From Clostridia bacterium (GTDB taxonomy: Bacteria; Bacillota; Clostridia; Christensenellales; Borkfalkiaceae), in assembly GCA_017626305.1 (NCBI GenBank), contig JAGAIW010000035.1, positions 40,641-104,640 of the forward strand: 64,000 bases of DNA, given 5' to 3'. Positions 16,730 through 24,764 of the stretch are shown here, piece by piece. How positions within the stretch are numbered: the first letter of the stretch is position 1; every line of letters begins with the position of its first letter. Made by a program: the position numbers and the translations under genes. The notes under the pieces were generated by a model, which was not told the origin of the DNA, searched no databases, and worked only from the letters and a program-made list of their open reading frames with translations.

Positions 16730-17599
16730 TTAACCCTTTAAGCCGCCTGCCGTAATATTCGACAAGATAAGCTTTTGGTTTGCCGCATACAAGATAATAA
16801 CGGGTATGGAAGAAATAATCGTCGCCGCAAAGTAGATAGGCTTGGAATCTTCCACGTAGTTGGACGCCCCGTCGAACAAATACAACCCGTAAGCAAGGTT
16901 GGGATAATTACGCAGGTACAGCATAACCGTACTGTATGCGTTCCACACGTTAATCGCCGACGTAATGGCTATTGCCGCAATACTGGGGAATGCCTGCGGG
17001 AAAATGATTTGGAAGAGTATGCGGATATTGCTTGCGCCGTCCATTTTCGCCGCTTCCGAATACGTCATACTAATCCCTTTGAACGTTCCGTAAAAAACGA
17101 TAAACGCAAAGTCGAATGCATTCGCCCAAGAAATCCAAATCGTCCAAGGATTGTTGATCATTCCCAAAGCGTCCATCAATTTGAATTTTGCAGGACCGCT
17201 ACCGATAATGGGAATGATATTCGCAAAAATAACCACGGTATAGATAAGCTCACGACCGGGGAAACGGTATCTTGCCAAAGGATAGGCAAGCAGCGCGCTG
17301 GTAAACGTTTCTACTGTTACCGCTACCACCAAATACCAAAGCGAGTTGAAAAGCATATCAAAATACGAAAAATTCTTGTACTTAAACTCACTAAATACGC
17401 GGATATAGTTTTCAAAATGCCATTCCTTCGGCCAGCCAAAGCTGTCTTCAAAATACTGCGGCCCTGTTTTTAACGAGCTTAAAAACGACCATGCAAGCGG
17501 TACAAGGTGAATAACCGCAAGCGCAATAAAGATAATTAAGAACGCTATATACGTAATTTTTACCTGCAAGGGTTGTTTACGAAATTTAATTTCAGCCAT
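16730..17599 (-). CDS. Sugar ABC transporter permease (MalG/CUT1 type)
   Basis: A 289-residue inner-membrane permease with about six membrane segments. It has the EAA loop typical of binding-protein-dependent permeases: YSEAAKMDGASNIRILFQII near residues 178-197. The C-terminus ends LSNITAGGLKG, the usual MalG-type ending (VAGLTAGAVKG in relatives). It pairs with the MalF-type permease encoded 13 bp upstream to form the channel of a CUT1 oligosaccharide importer. AAGGGGG precedes the start. No ATPase gene is present in the operon, so a shared MsmX/MsmK-type ATPase encoded elsewhere is expected to power it. Confidence 0.92.
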   Translation of the reverse strand: MAEIKFRKQPLQVKITYIAFLIIFIALAVIHLVPLAWSFLSSLKTGPQYFEDSFGWPKEWHFENYIRVFSEFKYKNFSYFDMLFNSLWYLVVAVTVETFTSALLAYPLARYRFPGRELIYTVVIFANIIPIIGSGPAKFKLMDALGMINNPWTIWISWANAFDFAFIVFYGTFKGISMTYSEAAKMDGASNIRILFQIIFPQAFPSIAAIAITSAINVWNAYSTVMLYLRNYPNLAYGLYLFDGASNYVEDSKPIYFAATIISSIPVIILYAANQKLILSNITAGGLKG

Positions 17600-17612
17600 T
17601 TTCTTATCCCCC

Positions 17613-18578
17613 TTACAGCTCTACCGCTTCTTGCATTTTTTCCAACGCCCAACGCCCGATCAATACGATAGGCAACGTCATCATGGTCAACGTGAAACCG
17701 ATTGCCGCGGGATAACCAAACGCGGAATTGCTTGCGCCTCTCATGGAAATTTGGTAGGTAATATAATACAGATGGAACCCTACCGTAGACATACCCGGCT
17801 TACCCGTACCGTTGGAATACAGGAACACGTTTGCGTCCGCCGTGAAGATACCGCAAAGCCCAAACGTCATCAAGGTAGCAAGCGTAGGCCATACGCAGGG
17901 CACGGCAATGGAAATAAATTCACGCCAAAAGCCCGCGCCGTCTAATTTTGCCGATTCAAATATCTCGTCGGGCACACGGGAATACGCGCCCGTCAATACG
18001 GCGTTATTACCCACGAACCCCATTATCGTCGTAATGGTAATTAGCGTCGGGAATGCCGTTTCTTCCGCGGCAAACAAACCGTTACGAAGTACCATTTCCG
18101 GCAATTCCATACCTATCGAAACCAAAGCGTTGACGATCAAGCCGTCGTAGGAAACCATATATTTCACAAGCGAAGTCCATACGACCGAGCCCATCAACGA
18201 CGGGATTATGTAGCATACGCGCCACAAATAATGCCCCCAAATTTTCCGTTGTAAAATATAGGTAGTAACCACCGTAACGGGGAAACAAACCAGATGGTTG
18301 ATAACCCAAAGCGTCATGGAATTTTGCAACGATTTCCCAAAATCCAACCCGAACGTATCCAGCTTGGTGAAAGACGAAAATACCGCCTTAAAATTCAATA
18401 AGGTAAATTCCCCCGTTTCCGTTTGAAACGCCAAGAAAATAGACGAAGCGTTTACGTACACCCAAAACACAAGGAATTGTAAAATGGGAAACGCCACCAA
18501 AGCATAGGCAAAAAAGAAGTCCCGTTTTTCAAATTTACTGTATTTAACTATTTTGTGTTTAACTACTTCTTGTTCCAT
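17613..18578 (-). CDS. Sugar ABC transporter permease (MalF/LacF/CUT1 type)
   Basis: A 321-residue membrane protein with an N-terminal helix and about six core segments. The EAA loop reads IFESAKLDGAGFWREFISIA near residues 210-229, followed by VPCVWPTLATLM. It forms a heterodimer with the MalG-type protein encoded downstream and takes sugar from the binding lipoprotein encoded upstream. AAAAGG precedes the ATG at 18578, only 15 bp after the binding-protein gene. Order (binding protein, MalF, MalG) is the standard CUT1 arrangement. Confidence 0.92.
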   Translation of the reverse strand: MEQEVVKHKIVKYSKFEKRDFFFAYALVAFPILQFLVFWVYVNASSIFLAFQTETGEFTLLNFKAVFSSFTKLDTFGLDFGKSLQNSMTLWVINHLVCFPVTVVTTYILQRKIWGHYLWRVCYIIPSLMGSVVWTSLVKYMVSYDGLIVNALVSIGMELPEMVLRNGLFAAEETAFPTLITITTIMGFVGNNAVLTGAYSRVPDEIFESAKLDGAGFWREFISIAVPCVWPTLATLMTFGLCGIFTADANVFLYSNGTGKPGMSTVGFHLYYITYQISMRGASNSAFGYPAAIGFTLTMMTLPIVLIGRWALEKMQEAVEL

Positions 18579-18593
18579 ATAAAAAACCTTTTA

Positions 18594-20390
18594 TCAATTT
18601 ACGCCTTCGGGAATGGGAAGACCTGCATTTTTATAATAATCCTTCCAGTATTTCTTTGCGTTGTTATATTCCGTTTCTTGCATTTTCTTTGCGGCGTCGC
18701 GATACACCTGAACGGTTAAAGCATTACCCTTGGCGTCCTTACCGATATTTCCTTTACCGTCGAACATAGATACGATAGCGCCCGTTGAAATGGTGGACGG
18801 AATATGCGCCGTATGCGTGAAGATAGCTCTTAATCCTAAGCTTTCTCTCAAACCGTTTACGTTTCTAGGTCCGGTAATCCCCACTTGATATTTATTCAAG
18901 CTAATTTTTACTGCTTCACGAACGAACGTCGTGCTTGCCTTAGACAAATCAAGATTACGACTATATACGGGCGCAGAGTTTGCCGTTTCATACCACGTTT
19001 GTGCAAAATCTTCACTTGCCATCATACGCAAGAACAGCGCCGCAATATTTTTTCTAGGCGTATTTTTATTGATAAGCCCCAACGCTTCTACCCCGCGGAC
19101 GTATACGAAACCACGCGCGCGAGCAATTTCCGTTACGACCGCTTCCGATAAGGTAAGTCCGTCAAATTCTTCCTTGACCGCCGTGATCATTTCGTCGATT
19201 TCTTTATTTTCGTCTACCAAGCCGATTACAAACGAAAGCACTTCGTCGCACTTTTCGTCGCTTAAATTATAGCTCGTGCCGTTGCCCATCAATTTCGTAC
19301 CAAGCGCAGAAATAACGGGTACGCCGATAAAGGTGATATCGTTGACCTGGTTCTTCCAGTTCAGCTTGACTTCGTTCATCATCCAGCTACCGTTGAACAT
19401 CATAACCGCGCCGCCGTTTTCTTTCATAACCTGCGCTTGCGCCTGATCGAGTCCTTGCGTCGTAGAACCGTACGCCGCCGCACGAACGTCCATCGCGGCA
19501 TACGCAACCGTCAGCATTTCTTCTACGCTTTTCATTTTGAATACTTCGTAGCCGTTGGTTTCCATTTTGATAACGTTGCCTTCGGCATCCGTTTCATGCA
19601 TGCTCCAAAATTGTTCGTAAGCGTCATAATCGTACTGCGCCATCCACGTAGAGAGCGCACTCACTACGTAACCGTTATTGCCCCCGACGTACGTTATGGG
19701 GAAATGCCCTTTTTTATTTTCGGCATTCGGCACGGTATCCGTTCCCAAATAAATGGTTTGCATACATTGTAAAAATTCGTTGGTCGTCTTCGGCAATTCC
19801 AAACCGTACTTATTAAACTTTTTCATATTGACGGCAAGTCCGCTGACGGTATCGTTATACTGAAAGCCGTACGCCTTGCCATGCTTATCGATAGAATATC
19901 TCATACGGTCCGCTCTGATTTTGGAAGAAATCAATACGCTCTCTTCTTCACCGTCGTAACCGATTGCAGGTTGATTAAATACGATTTCCGCCAAATCTTC
20001 GGCAAGTACACCGTAGTCGCCGTCTTCACCTACCGCGTCAACGCTGTTGATACCGCTAATAAAATACATATCCGTACCCGTTTCTTCAACGCCGCGCGCC
20101 ATGTCCGTCAACGCAACCGTACCCGCCATATCGTTGGACGGTTCTAACACGTTTACACGATAACCTTCTTCTTGGTACGCCTTTTCAAATTTATCGGCAA
20201 GCGTATACAACCATTCCGAACCGTTACCGCCTTCCCCCGACGCAATGGTAATCGTCTTTGCAGGATCTTTCGGCCCTTTATTCCTGTTAGAGCTGGACGT
20301 ATCGCCGCCGCAAGCACTAAGCGCAAACACAGACGAAAGCGCCGTTACCGCGCAAAGTGTCGTTGCCAGCATCCTTTTCAAATATTGCAT
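18594..20390 (-). CDS. Extracellular sugar-binding lipoprotein of a CUT1 ABC importer
   Basis: A 598-residue lipoprotein. The signal peptide ends in LSAC with the lipidated cysteine at residue 27, followed by GGDTSSSN. The mature part has the class 1 solute-binding fold: TITIASGEGGNGSEWLYTLA early, then LAEIVFNQPAIGYDG, and VMMFNGSWMMNEVKLNWK with ISALGTKLMGNG later. It is longer than the usual 400-450 residues, which suggests a large or decorated oligosaccharide ligand. It is the first gene of the long minus-strand operon. A strong AGGAGG site and a promoter with an upstream AraC-type box precede it, divergent from the regulator gene. Confidence 0.9.
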   Translation of the reverse strand: MQYLKRMLATTLCAVTALSSVFALSACGGDTSSSNRNKGPKDPAKTITIASGEGGNGSEWLYTLADKFEKAYQEEGYRVNVLEPSNDMAGTVALTDMARGVEETGTDMYFISGINSVDAVGEDGDYGVLAEDLAEIVFNQPAIGYDGEEESVLISSKIRADRMRYSIDKHGKAYGFQYNDTVSGLAVNMKKFNKYGLELPKTTNEFLQCMQTIYLGTDTVPNAENKKGHFPITYVGGNNGYVVSALSTWMAQYDYDAYEQFWSMHETDAEGNVIKMETNGYEVFKMKSVEEMLTVAYAAMDVRAAAYGSTTQGLDQAQAQVMKENGGAVMMFNGSWMMNEVKLNWKNQVNDITFIGVPVISALGTKLMGNGTSYNLSDEKCDEVLSFVIGLVDENKEIDEMITAVKEEFDGLTLSEAVVTEIARARGFVYVRGVEALGLINKNTPRKNIAALFLRMMASEDFAQTWYETANSAPVYSRNLDLSKASTTFVREAVKISLNKYQVGITGPRNVNGLRESLGLRAIFTHTAHIPSTISTGAIVSMFDGKGNIGKDAKGNALTVQVYRDAAKKMQETEYNNAKKYWKDYYKNAGLPIPEGVN

Positions 20391-20433
20391 CCTATTATCC
20401 TCCTAAAATTACAATATCAAAATCTTTTCCATC

Positions 20434-20495
20434 ATTATACATTACAAAAAGTCGCCCGTCAATAGTACTTTCCGCAAGGAAAATAGTATTTTATG
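20434..20495 (-). promoter_or_regulatory. Activated promoter of the main sugar operon with 16-bp box
   Basis: On the minus strand TTGACG (20462-20457) and TATAAT (20439-20434) are 17 bp apart. The box CATAAAATACTATTTT (20495-20480) begins exactly 33 bp upstream of the -35 hexamer. TACTAT recurs 21 bp downstream of its first occurrence, two helical turns away. The same box at the same distance precedes the genes at 27578 and 29734, which suggests a shared activator, probably the adjacent AraC-family protein. Confidence 0.8.
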
Positions 20496-20511
20496 TACAA
20501 ATATTTTTTTG

Positions 20512-20572
20512 TAGAAAATACTATAAAAATCCCGTTTTATGTATTGACAAGCGCAAAAAATTCCTTTATAAT
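20512..20572 (+). promoter_or_regulatory. Promoter of the AraC-family regulator with related box
   Basis: A consensus promoter, TTGACA (20544-20549), 17-bp spacer, TATAAT (20567-20572). AAAATACTAT at 20515-20524 matches the box found at the three minus-strand promoters, one base closer to the -35. This suggests autoregulation. The -10 ends nine bases before the start codon. Confidence 0.8.
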
Positions 20573-20581
20573 AAAGCTACT

Positions 20582-21535
20582 ATGATTAAGATGTACGTGG
20601 AGTACCGCTCCCCCAACGAGATTTATTTTCATCATTCCATCAGCTACGCGGAAAACGGCAGAGCGTTAAAACGCAAGGACGAAGTACACCGTCAATGCGA
20701 AATTCTCTATTTGCTTTCAGGCAAGGTGCAATATAAAATCGACGGGGAAACGTACGACGTTTTACCCGGCGACGTCATTTTGGTGAACATGTGCGAGCTA
20801 CATTCCATGTACATTGACCCAAGTGAGCCGTACGAACGTATCGTGTTGCAATTTTCACCCCATCTTATCCCTAATTTAACGGATATCGACCCGTTAGACC
20901 CGTTTAATAACGCGCGTATTTTTAGACATATTTTACCTAAGGAATTTGTCGAAAAATCAAAAATACTCGCTCTTTTAAAAAGCATTAAACGCACCTGTTC
21001 AAACCCGTCGGAAATGACCGACTTAAAGCTAACGGCAGACATTATATCCATTGTATTCGAAATCAATCAAACGCACGAACGTATGCAAAAAAGCAAAGAA
21101 AACGCCATACCCGCGGCGTCTTCCGTTCATAAATTTTCCAAGCTTTGCACCGACTACATCAAAGAAAACATCACGCAAAGACTGACGGCAAAGGAAATTG
21201 CAAAACACCTGCACGTATGCGAGTCCCACTTACACCATTTATTCCGTAAGGAAATGGGCATGTCGCTACACGTATACATTCTCAACCAAAAAATGCAGCT
21301 TGCGTTGTTTATGCTCAATTCGGGCAAAACCCCGCAAAGCGTTGCCGCAGCGCTTGGTTACGAATATTACTCTACCTTTTTCAATAATTTTTGTTCGTTT
21401 TTCGGGCATACGCCGAATCAGTACGACAGAACGCAGCGCAAGCATAAAATGATTGTGCCACGTGAAGAACAAGTACTGACAAGCATTAAAAACGCTACCC
21501 CCCCCCCTGAGCCAAATGATAAAGCGGAAAGCTGA
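20582..21535 (+). CDS. AraC-family transcriptional regulator, probably leaderless
   Basis: A 317-residue regulator. The N-terminal half is a cupin-like sensor (ILYLLSGKVQYKIDGETYDV, LPGDVILVNMCELHSMY). The C-terminal third has two helix-turn-helix motifs of the AraC/XylS type: RLTAKEIAKHLHVCESHLHH and GKTPQSVAAALGYEYYSTFF, ending with GHTPNQYD. It probably activates the divergent operon and other sugar genes in response to an imported sugar. ATG at 20582 lies only nine bases after the -10 hexamer with no ribosome site, so the message is expected to be leaderless; ATG at 20591 is an alternative. Ten consecutive C residues near the 3' end (21498-21507) lie ahead of the last nine codons. The stop codon lies inside the terminator stem. 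Confidence 0.9.
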   Translation: MIKMYVEYRSPNEIYFHHSISYAENGRALKRKDEVHRQCEILYLLSGKVQYKIDGETYDVLPGDVILVNMCELHSMYIDPSEPYERIVLQFSPHLIPNLTDIDPLDPFNNARIFRHILPKEFVEKSKILALLKSIKRTCSNPSEMTDLKLTADIISIVFEINQTHERMQKSKENAIPAASSVHKFSKLCTDYIKENITQRLTAKEIAKHLHVCESHLHHLFRKEMGMSLHVYILNQKMQLALFMLNSGKTPQSVAAALGYEYYSTFFNNFCSFFGHTPNQYDRTQRKHKMIVPREEQVLTSIKNATPPPEPNDKAES

Positions 21536-21553
21536 GCGCTTTCCGCTTTTTTC
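21521..21553 (+). terminator. Rho-independent terminator of the AraC-family gene
   Basis: A 12-bp stem (AAAGCGGAAAGC with GCTTTCCGCTTT) followed by a T-run on the plus strand. It overlaps the TGA stop codon and may also serve the minus-strand operon ending at 21588. Confidence 0.85.
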
Positions 21554-21587
21554 TTATCGGCGTTTGTTCAGTCGACTGAACTACTCG

Positions 21588-22631
21588 TCATTCTTTGACG
21601 AACGTGATATATCTATCCATAATGCTGGGGGTCATGATACGGGGATTTACCACCTTCGTCCAGTTGGACTTCGGCGAGCTGTACACCCCTAATTCTTCGG
21701 GCGTTTTGCCTACGAATTCACTCTTAACTCCCTTCACCGCCGCGCCGTTATCGTCCATGGTTACGATAGCGTACAGCGCGTCTTTATAGGGCGCTACGTA
21801 TTTAATACTGGGGAACATCTCGTCGATTTCTTTGGAGTAACGGTTTTCACAAGGGAACGCCGTCCCCACCCAAGAGTTGGACATGCTGTTCACCGTGTAA
21901 AGCTGCATAGTATCGATACGGTAAATATAATCGTGATGCGTATGTCCGTACATGTTCATGTATACTTTATTCGGCGCGGCGTCGCAAATGGCTTTCAGCT
22001 GGTCAATGTTTTTCAGTACTTCTTCGGAAAAGCCTTGTTTCACCAAATAATTAACGGCGTAGTGTGAGAACAAAATAGTCGGTTTATCCGTTTTTGCCAA
22101 GTCGTCTTTCAGCCATTGTAGCTGCGCTTTATCCACGTACGGGAAAGGCTTATTCGGCGTTTTTCCCGCGTCGAAATAGTTACCGCGACAATAGGAAAAT
22201 TCTTCCCCGTTAATAACGTAGTTATTATTATCCAAAACGACGAAGTGAAAGCCGCCGTGATCAAACGAATAATACGGTCCGTAGCTTACCCCGTAAAAAT
22301 CCAACACCTGACGTTTACTACAAAGGTCGCAATCGTGATTGCCGAGAACGTGATAGGACGGTTTTTCAAAATCGTTAAACAGGGAAATAATCCGCGCTTT
22401 ATTGACGGTGGTCGGTTTTTTTAAGCCGTTTCTCGTGTTGGCAGGAACGTTGCTTTCGGCACAATCGTACTGCACGTCTTTATCGGGATAGCAAAAATCC
22501 CCAAGCTGTACGATAAAGTCGACGTTTTCTTTACGACATGCCTGAATAAACACTTCCAAACGCTGTTCGATATCGTGCATGATATCGACGTGCGCGTCGG
22601 AAAATACACCGAATTTAACCTTTCTTTCCAT
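21588..22631 (-). CDS. Calcineurin-like metallophosphoesterase
   Basis: A 347-residue cytosolic phosphoesterase. The metal-binding motifs of the family are in order: FGVFSDAHVD near the N-terminus, VQLGDFCYPD, HVLGNHDCDL, ILFSHYAVN and MNMYGHTHHD. It presumably hydrolyses a phosphate ester with a bimetal centre; the substrate is unknown. The last gene of a three-gene operon after an epimerase and a dehydrogenase, 22 bp after the latter, which hints at a sugar phosphate or cyclic phosphodiester. GGAGAG precedes the ATG. Confidence 0.85.
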   Translation of the reverse strand: MERKVKFGVFSDAHVDIMHDIEQRLEVFIQACRKENVDFIVQLGDFCYPDKDVQYDCAESNVPANTRNGLKKPTTVNKARIISLFNDFEKPSYHVLGNHDCDLCSKRQVLDFYGVSYGPYYSFDHGGFHFVVLDNNNYVINGEEFSYCRGNYFDAGKTPNKPFPYVDKAQLQWLKDDLAKTDKPTILFSHYAVNYLVKQGFSEEVLKNIDQLKAICDAAPNKVYMNMYGHTHHDYIYRIDTMQLYTVNSMSNSWVGTAFPCENRYSKEIDEMFPSIKYVAPYKDALYAIVTMDDNGAAVKGVKSEFVGKTPEELGVYSSPKSNWTKVVNPRIMTPSIMDRYITFVKE

Positions 22632-22653
22632 GTAATTCTCTCCGCGTTATACT

Positions 22654-23838
22654 TTATTTTTTATCGACAATACCATAGGACATAGAATTATCGATTACTC
22701 TATTATCGTCTACCTTTTTCGTTTTTGAAAGGGCAATACGCGCGTTCAATTCACGCAGATATTCTTCTTCGTCTACGGGCAGAACGATTTTTTCACCGCC
22801 CTTCCAGCCCGAAAGCTCAATGGCGTTCATAAGCTCGACGCCGTGAATACCTTCCGTGCCGTCCACAAAAAACTCTTCCATACCAAGCAGCGCGTTGGCA
22901 AAGTTATTGATAATCCCTGCGTGTTGCTCGTTCTTTCCGTCCGTTTCAGGCTTAATCATTTCCACCGTCGGCATAGCAAAACCTTTTTGACAGGTGCGCG
23001 ACCATTCCTTGGAATCTTCCGTAAGCTTATAATACACGAGCTCGTCGTTTTCGCAAAGGAGCTTGCCTTTCGTACCCGAAATTTCCAAACGGTTCGTCCC
23101 GGGAGCTTCGCCCGTCGTCGTGATAAACACACCCGTCGCGCCGTTTTCGTATTCAAAAAACGCCGTTACTTCGTCTTCCACTTCGATATCGTGCCATTTG
23201 CCGTATTGACAAAATCCGCGTACCGTTTTGGGCATTTCCCCGACAATCCATTGTACAAGGTCGATTTGGTGGGGGCATTGATTGATCAAAACGCCGCCGC
23301 CTTCTCCCTTCCACGTCGCGCGCCAGCTACCGCTGTCATAGTAAAATTGCGTTCTGTACCAGCTGGTGATAATCCAGTTGACGCGTTGCAATTCACCGAT
23401 ACCGCCGCTTGCGATAATCTCTTTCATTTTTCTGTACACACAGTTGGTGCGTTGATTAAACAGCATGGCAAAATGCGCGTTACTTTGCTTAGCGACTTCG
23501 TTCATTTCACGTACCTGCTTGGTATATACGCCCGCAGGCTTGTCGCAAATCACGTGTATGCCGCGTTTTAAACATTCTATAACGATTTCGGGGTGCGCGT
23601 AGTGGGGCGTTTCCACCAAAACCGCGTCGCAAACGCCGCCGTCTAACATTTCTTTATAATCTTGGAAAAGCGCAACGTCGTCCTTTTCCAAGATATTTTT
23701 TACTTTCTCTAATTTAACGGGATTCAAATCGCAAAACGCGGTAATTTCGCCGTTTTGGATTTTACCTTCTTTAAACATTTTCGTATATGCGCCGCCTTGA
23801 TTACCCGTACCGACAATCGCAAATCTGATTTTTTTCAT
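22654..23838 (-). CDS. Gfo/Idh/MocA-family NAD(P)-dependent sugar dehydrogenase
   Basis: A 394-residue oxidoreductase. The N-terminal Rossmann motif reads FAIVGTGNQGGAYTKMF, and the family's second signature is present as IHVICDKPAGVYTKQ. The C-terminal half carries the usual beta-sheet domain with GSWRATWKGEGGGVLINQCP, which contains the catalytic-region histidine of QCPHQIDL. It likely oxidises a sugar or inositol-type ring using NAD(P). Its start overlaps the end of the epimerase gene by four bases (ATGA), showing translational coupling. The cytosolic location fits catabolism of imported sugars. The exact substrate cannot be told from sequence. Confidence 0.9.
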   Translation of the reverse strand: MKKIRFAIVGTGNQGGAYTKMFKEGKIQNGEITAFCDLNPVKLEKVKNILEKDDVALFQDYKEMLDGGVCDAVLVETPHYAHPEIVIECLKRGIHVICDKPAGVYTKQVREMNEVAKQSNAHFAMLFNQRTNCVYRKMKEIIASGGIGELQRVNWIITSWYRTQFYYDSGSWRATWKGEGGGVLINQCPHQIDLVQWIVGEMPKTVRGFCQYGKWHDIEVEDEVTAFFEYENGATGVFITTTGEAPGTNRLEISGTKGKLLCENDELVYYKLTEDSKEWSRTCQKGFAMPTVEMIKPETDGKNEQHAGIINNFANALLGMEEFFVDGTEGIHGVELMNAIELSGWKGGEKIVLPVDEEEYLRELNARIALSKTKKVDDNRVIDNSMSYGIVDKK

Positions 23839-24638
23839 AACGTCACTCCTTGACTTTTATCCGTTTGCGTTTGCTCAAATTTCTTTTTCAACCAAACGAT
23901 ACTCCGTTCTACCTGTCCCAGCGTATCGGGTAACGTAGCTGCGTTATCTTGTTCGACTAAGTAATACTCCACCCCCAGCATTAGCATTTTTTTAATAATC
24001 TTTCTAAAATCAAGCACGCCGTCGCCCACGGGGGCAATAACAGGCGCAAAACGTTTGTCTTCTCCGCGTTGAATTTTATAATCTTTCAAGTGCACACAGC
24101 CGATTCTGCCCCGTAACCGCTCTAACGTAGGCGTGATTTCCATACCGCCGTACTGCAACCAGTATGTATCTGCCGTGAAATTGATAAACGGCGCGTTTTC
24201 TACCATGTAATCAAAGCGCGTTTGTTCACCCATTCTAAAAAATTCAAAATGGTGGTGGTGATAGAAAAACTGAAACCCGTTTCTCTTCATCTCTTCCGCT
24301 TTACGATTTAACAGCTCCACCGTTTTCTTAAACGCCGTATCGTCCGATAATTCATCAAAAGGCATAGCGCCCAGTCCGATATTTTTACAACCAAATTGCG
24401 CGTGCTCGTCCATAAGAGCCGACGTTTCGTTGATAATTCTCTCAAACGGCACGTGAGTAAGACATACGGGCATACCCGTTTCCTTAGACACTTGCCTTAT
24501 GCTTTCTACGTCGTAGCGTCCGCCCGAAAACTGCATATATTCATAGCCCATTTCTTTTAATTTTTTCGCCGTAGCCAAAAAATCTTCGTGTGTTTGTATC
24601 AGGTTGCGTATGGAATATAAATTTAATCCGAATTGCAT
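23835..24638 (-). CDS. Sugar phosphate isomerase/epimerase (xylose isomerase-like TIM barrel)
   Basis: A 267-residue TIM-barrel protein of the IolE/IolH-like family. It begins MQFGLNLYSIRNLIQTHEDF, which is typical, and contains GYEYMQFSGG, FQFFYHHHHFEF (a metal-ligand region), NFTADTYWLQYGG, GCVHLKDYK and YYLVEQDNA, the last of these carrying a catalytic-type glutamate. It acts in the cytosol on a sugar or keto-inositol. First gene of a three-gene operon with the dehydrogenase and phosphoesterase. AAAGGAG precedes the ATG. Its promoter carries a 16-bp box shared, at identical spacing, with the esterase gene promoter near 31.1 kb. Confidence 0.9.
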   Translation of the reverse strand: MQFGLNLYSIRNLIQTHEDFLATAKKLKEMGYEYMQFSGGRYDVESIRQVSKETGMPVCLTHVPFERIINETSALMDEHAQFGCKNIGLGAMPFDELSDDTAFKKTVELLNRKAEEMKRNGFQFFYHHHHFEFFRMGEQTRFDYMVENAPFINFTADTYWLQYGGMEITPTLERLRGRIGCVHLKDYKIQRGEDKRFAPVIAPVGDGVLDFRKIIKKMLMLGVEYYLVEQDNAATLPDTLGQVERSIVWLKKKFEQTQTDKSQGVTL

Positions 24639-24673
24639 GGTTTTACGTAACTCCTTTTATGTAATGCGGTTAC

Positions 24674-24737
24674 ATTATACCATGCAAAAGTCGACAGGTC
24701 AATGGCAATTTTCGTAAAATACATGGCGTTTTCTGCA
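24674..24737 (-). promoter_or_regulatory. Promoter of the epimerase operon with second-type 16-bp box
   Basis: On the minus strand TTGACC (24702-24697) and TATAAT (24679-24674) are 17 bp apart. The box TGCAGAAAACGCCATG (24737-24722) begins 35 bp upstream of the -35. The same box at exactly the same distance stands before the esterase gene at 30950. An additional match (AATTGCCATTGAC) covers the -35 in both. Confidence 0.78.
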
Positions 24738-24764
24738 AAAAACGTATTGGATTACTCCTTTTGT

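Noticed and set aside
20357..20581. A 75-codon longer start for the AraC-family regulator
   Set aside because: That extension would run through the divergent promoter region and the regulator boxes, and the sequence there is not protein-like. The consensus promoter just upstream of 20582 decides the start.
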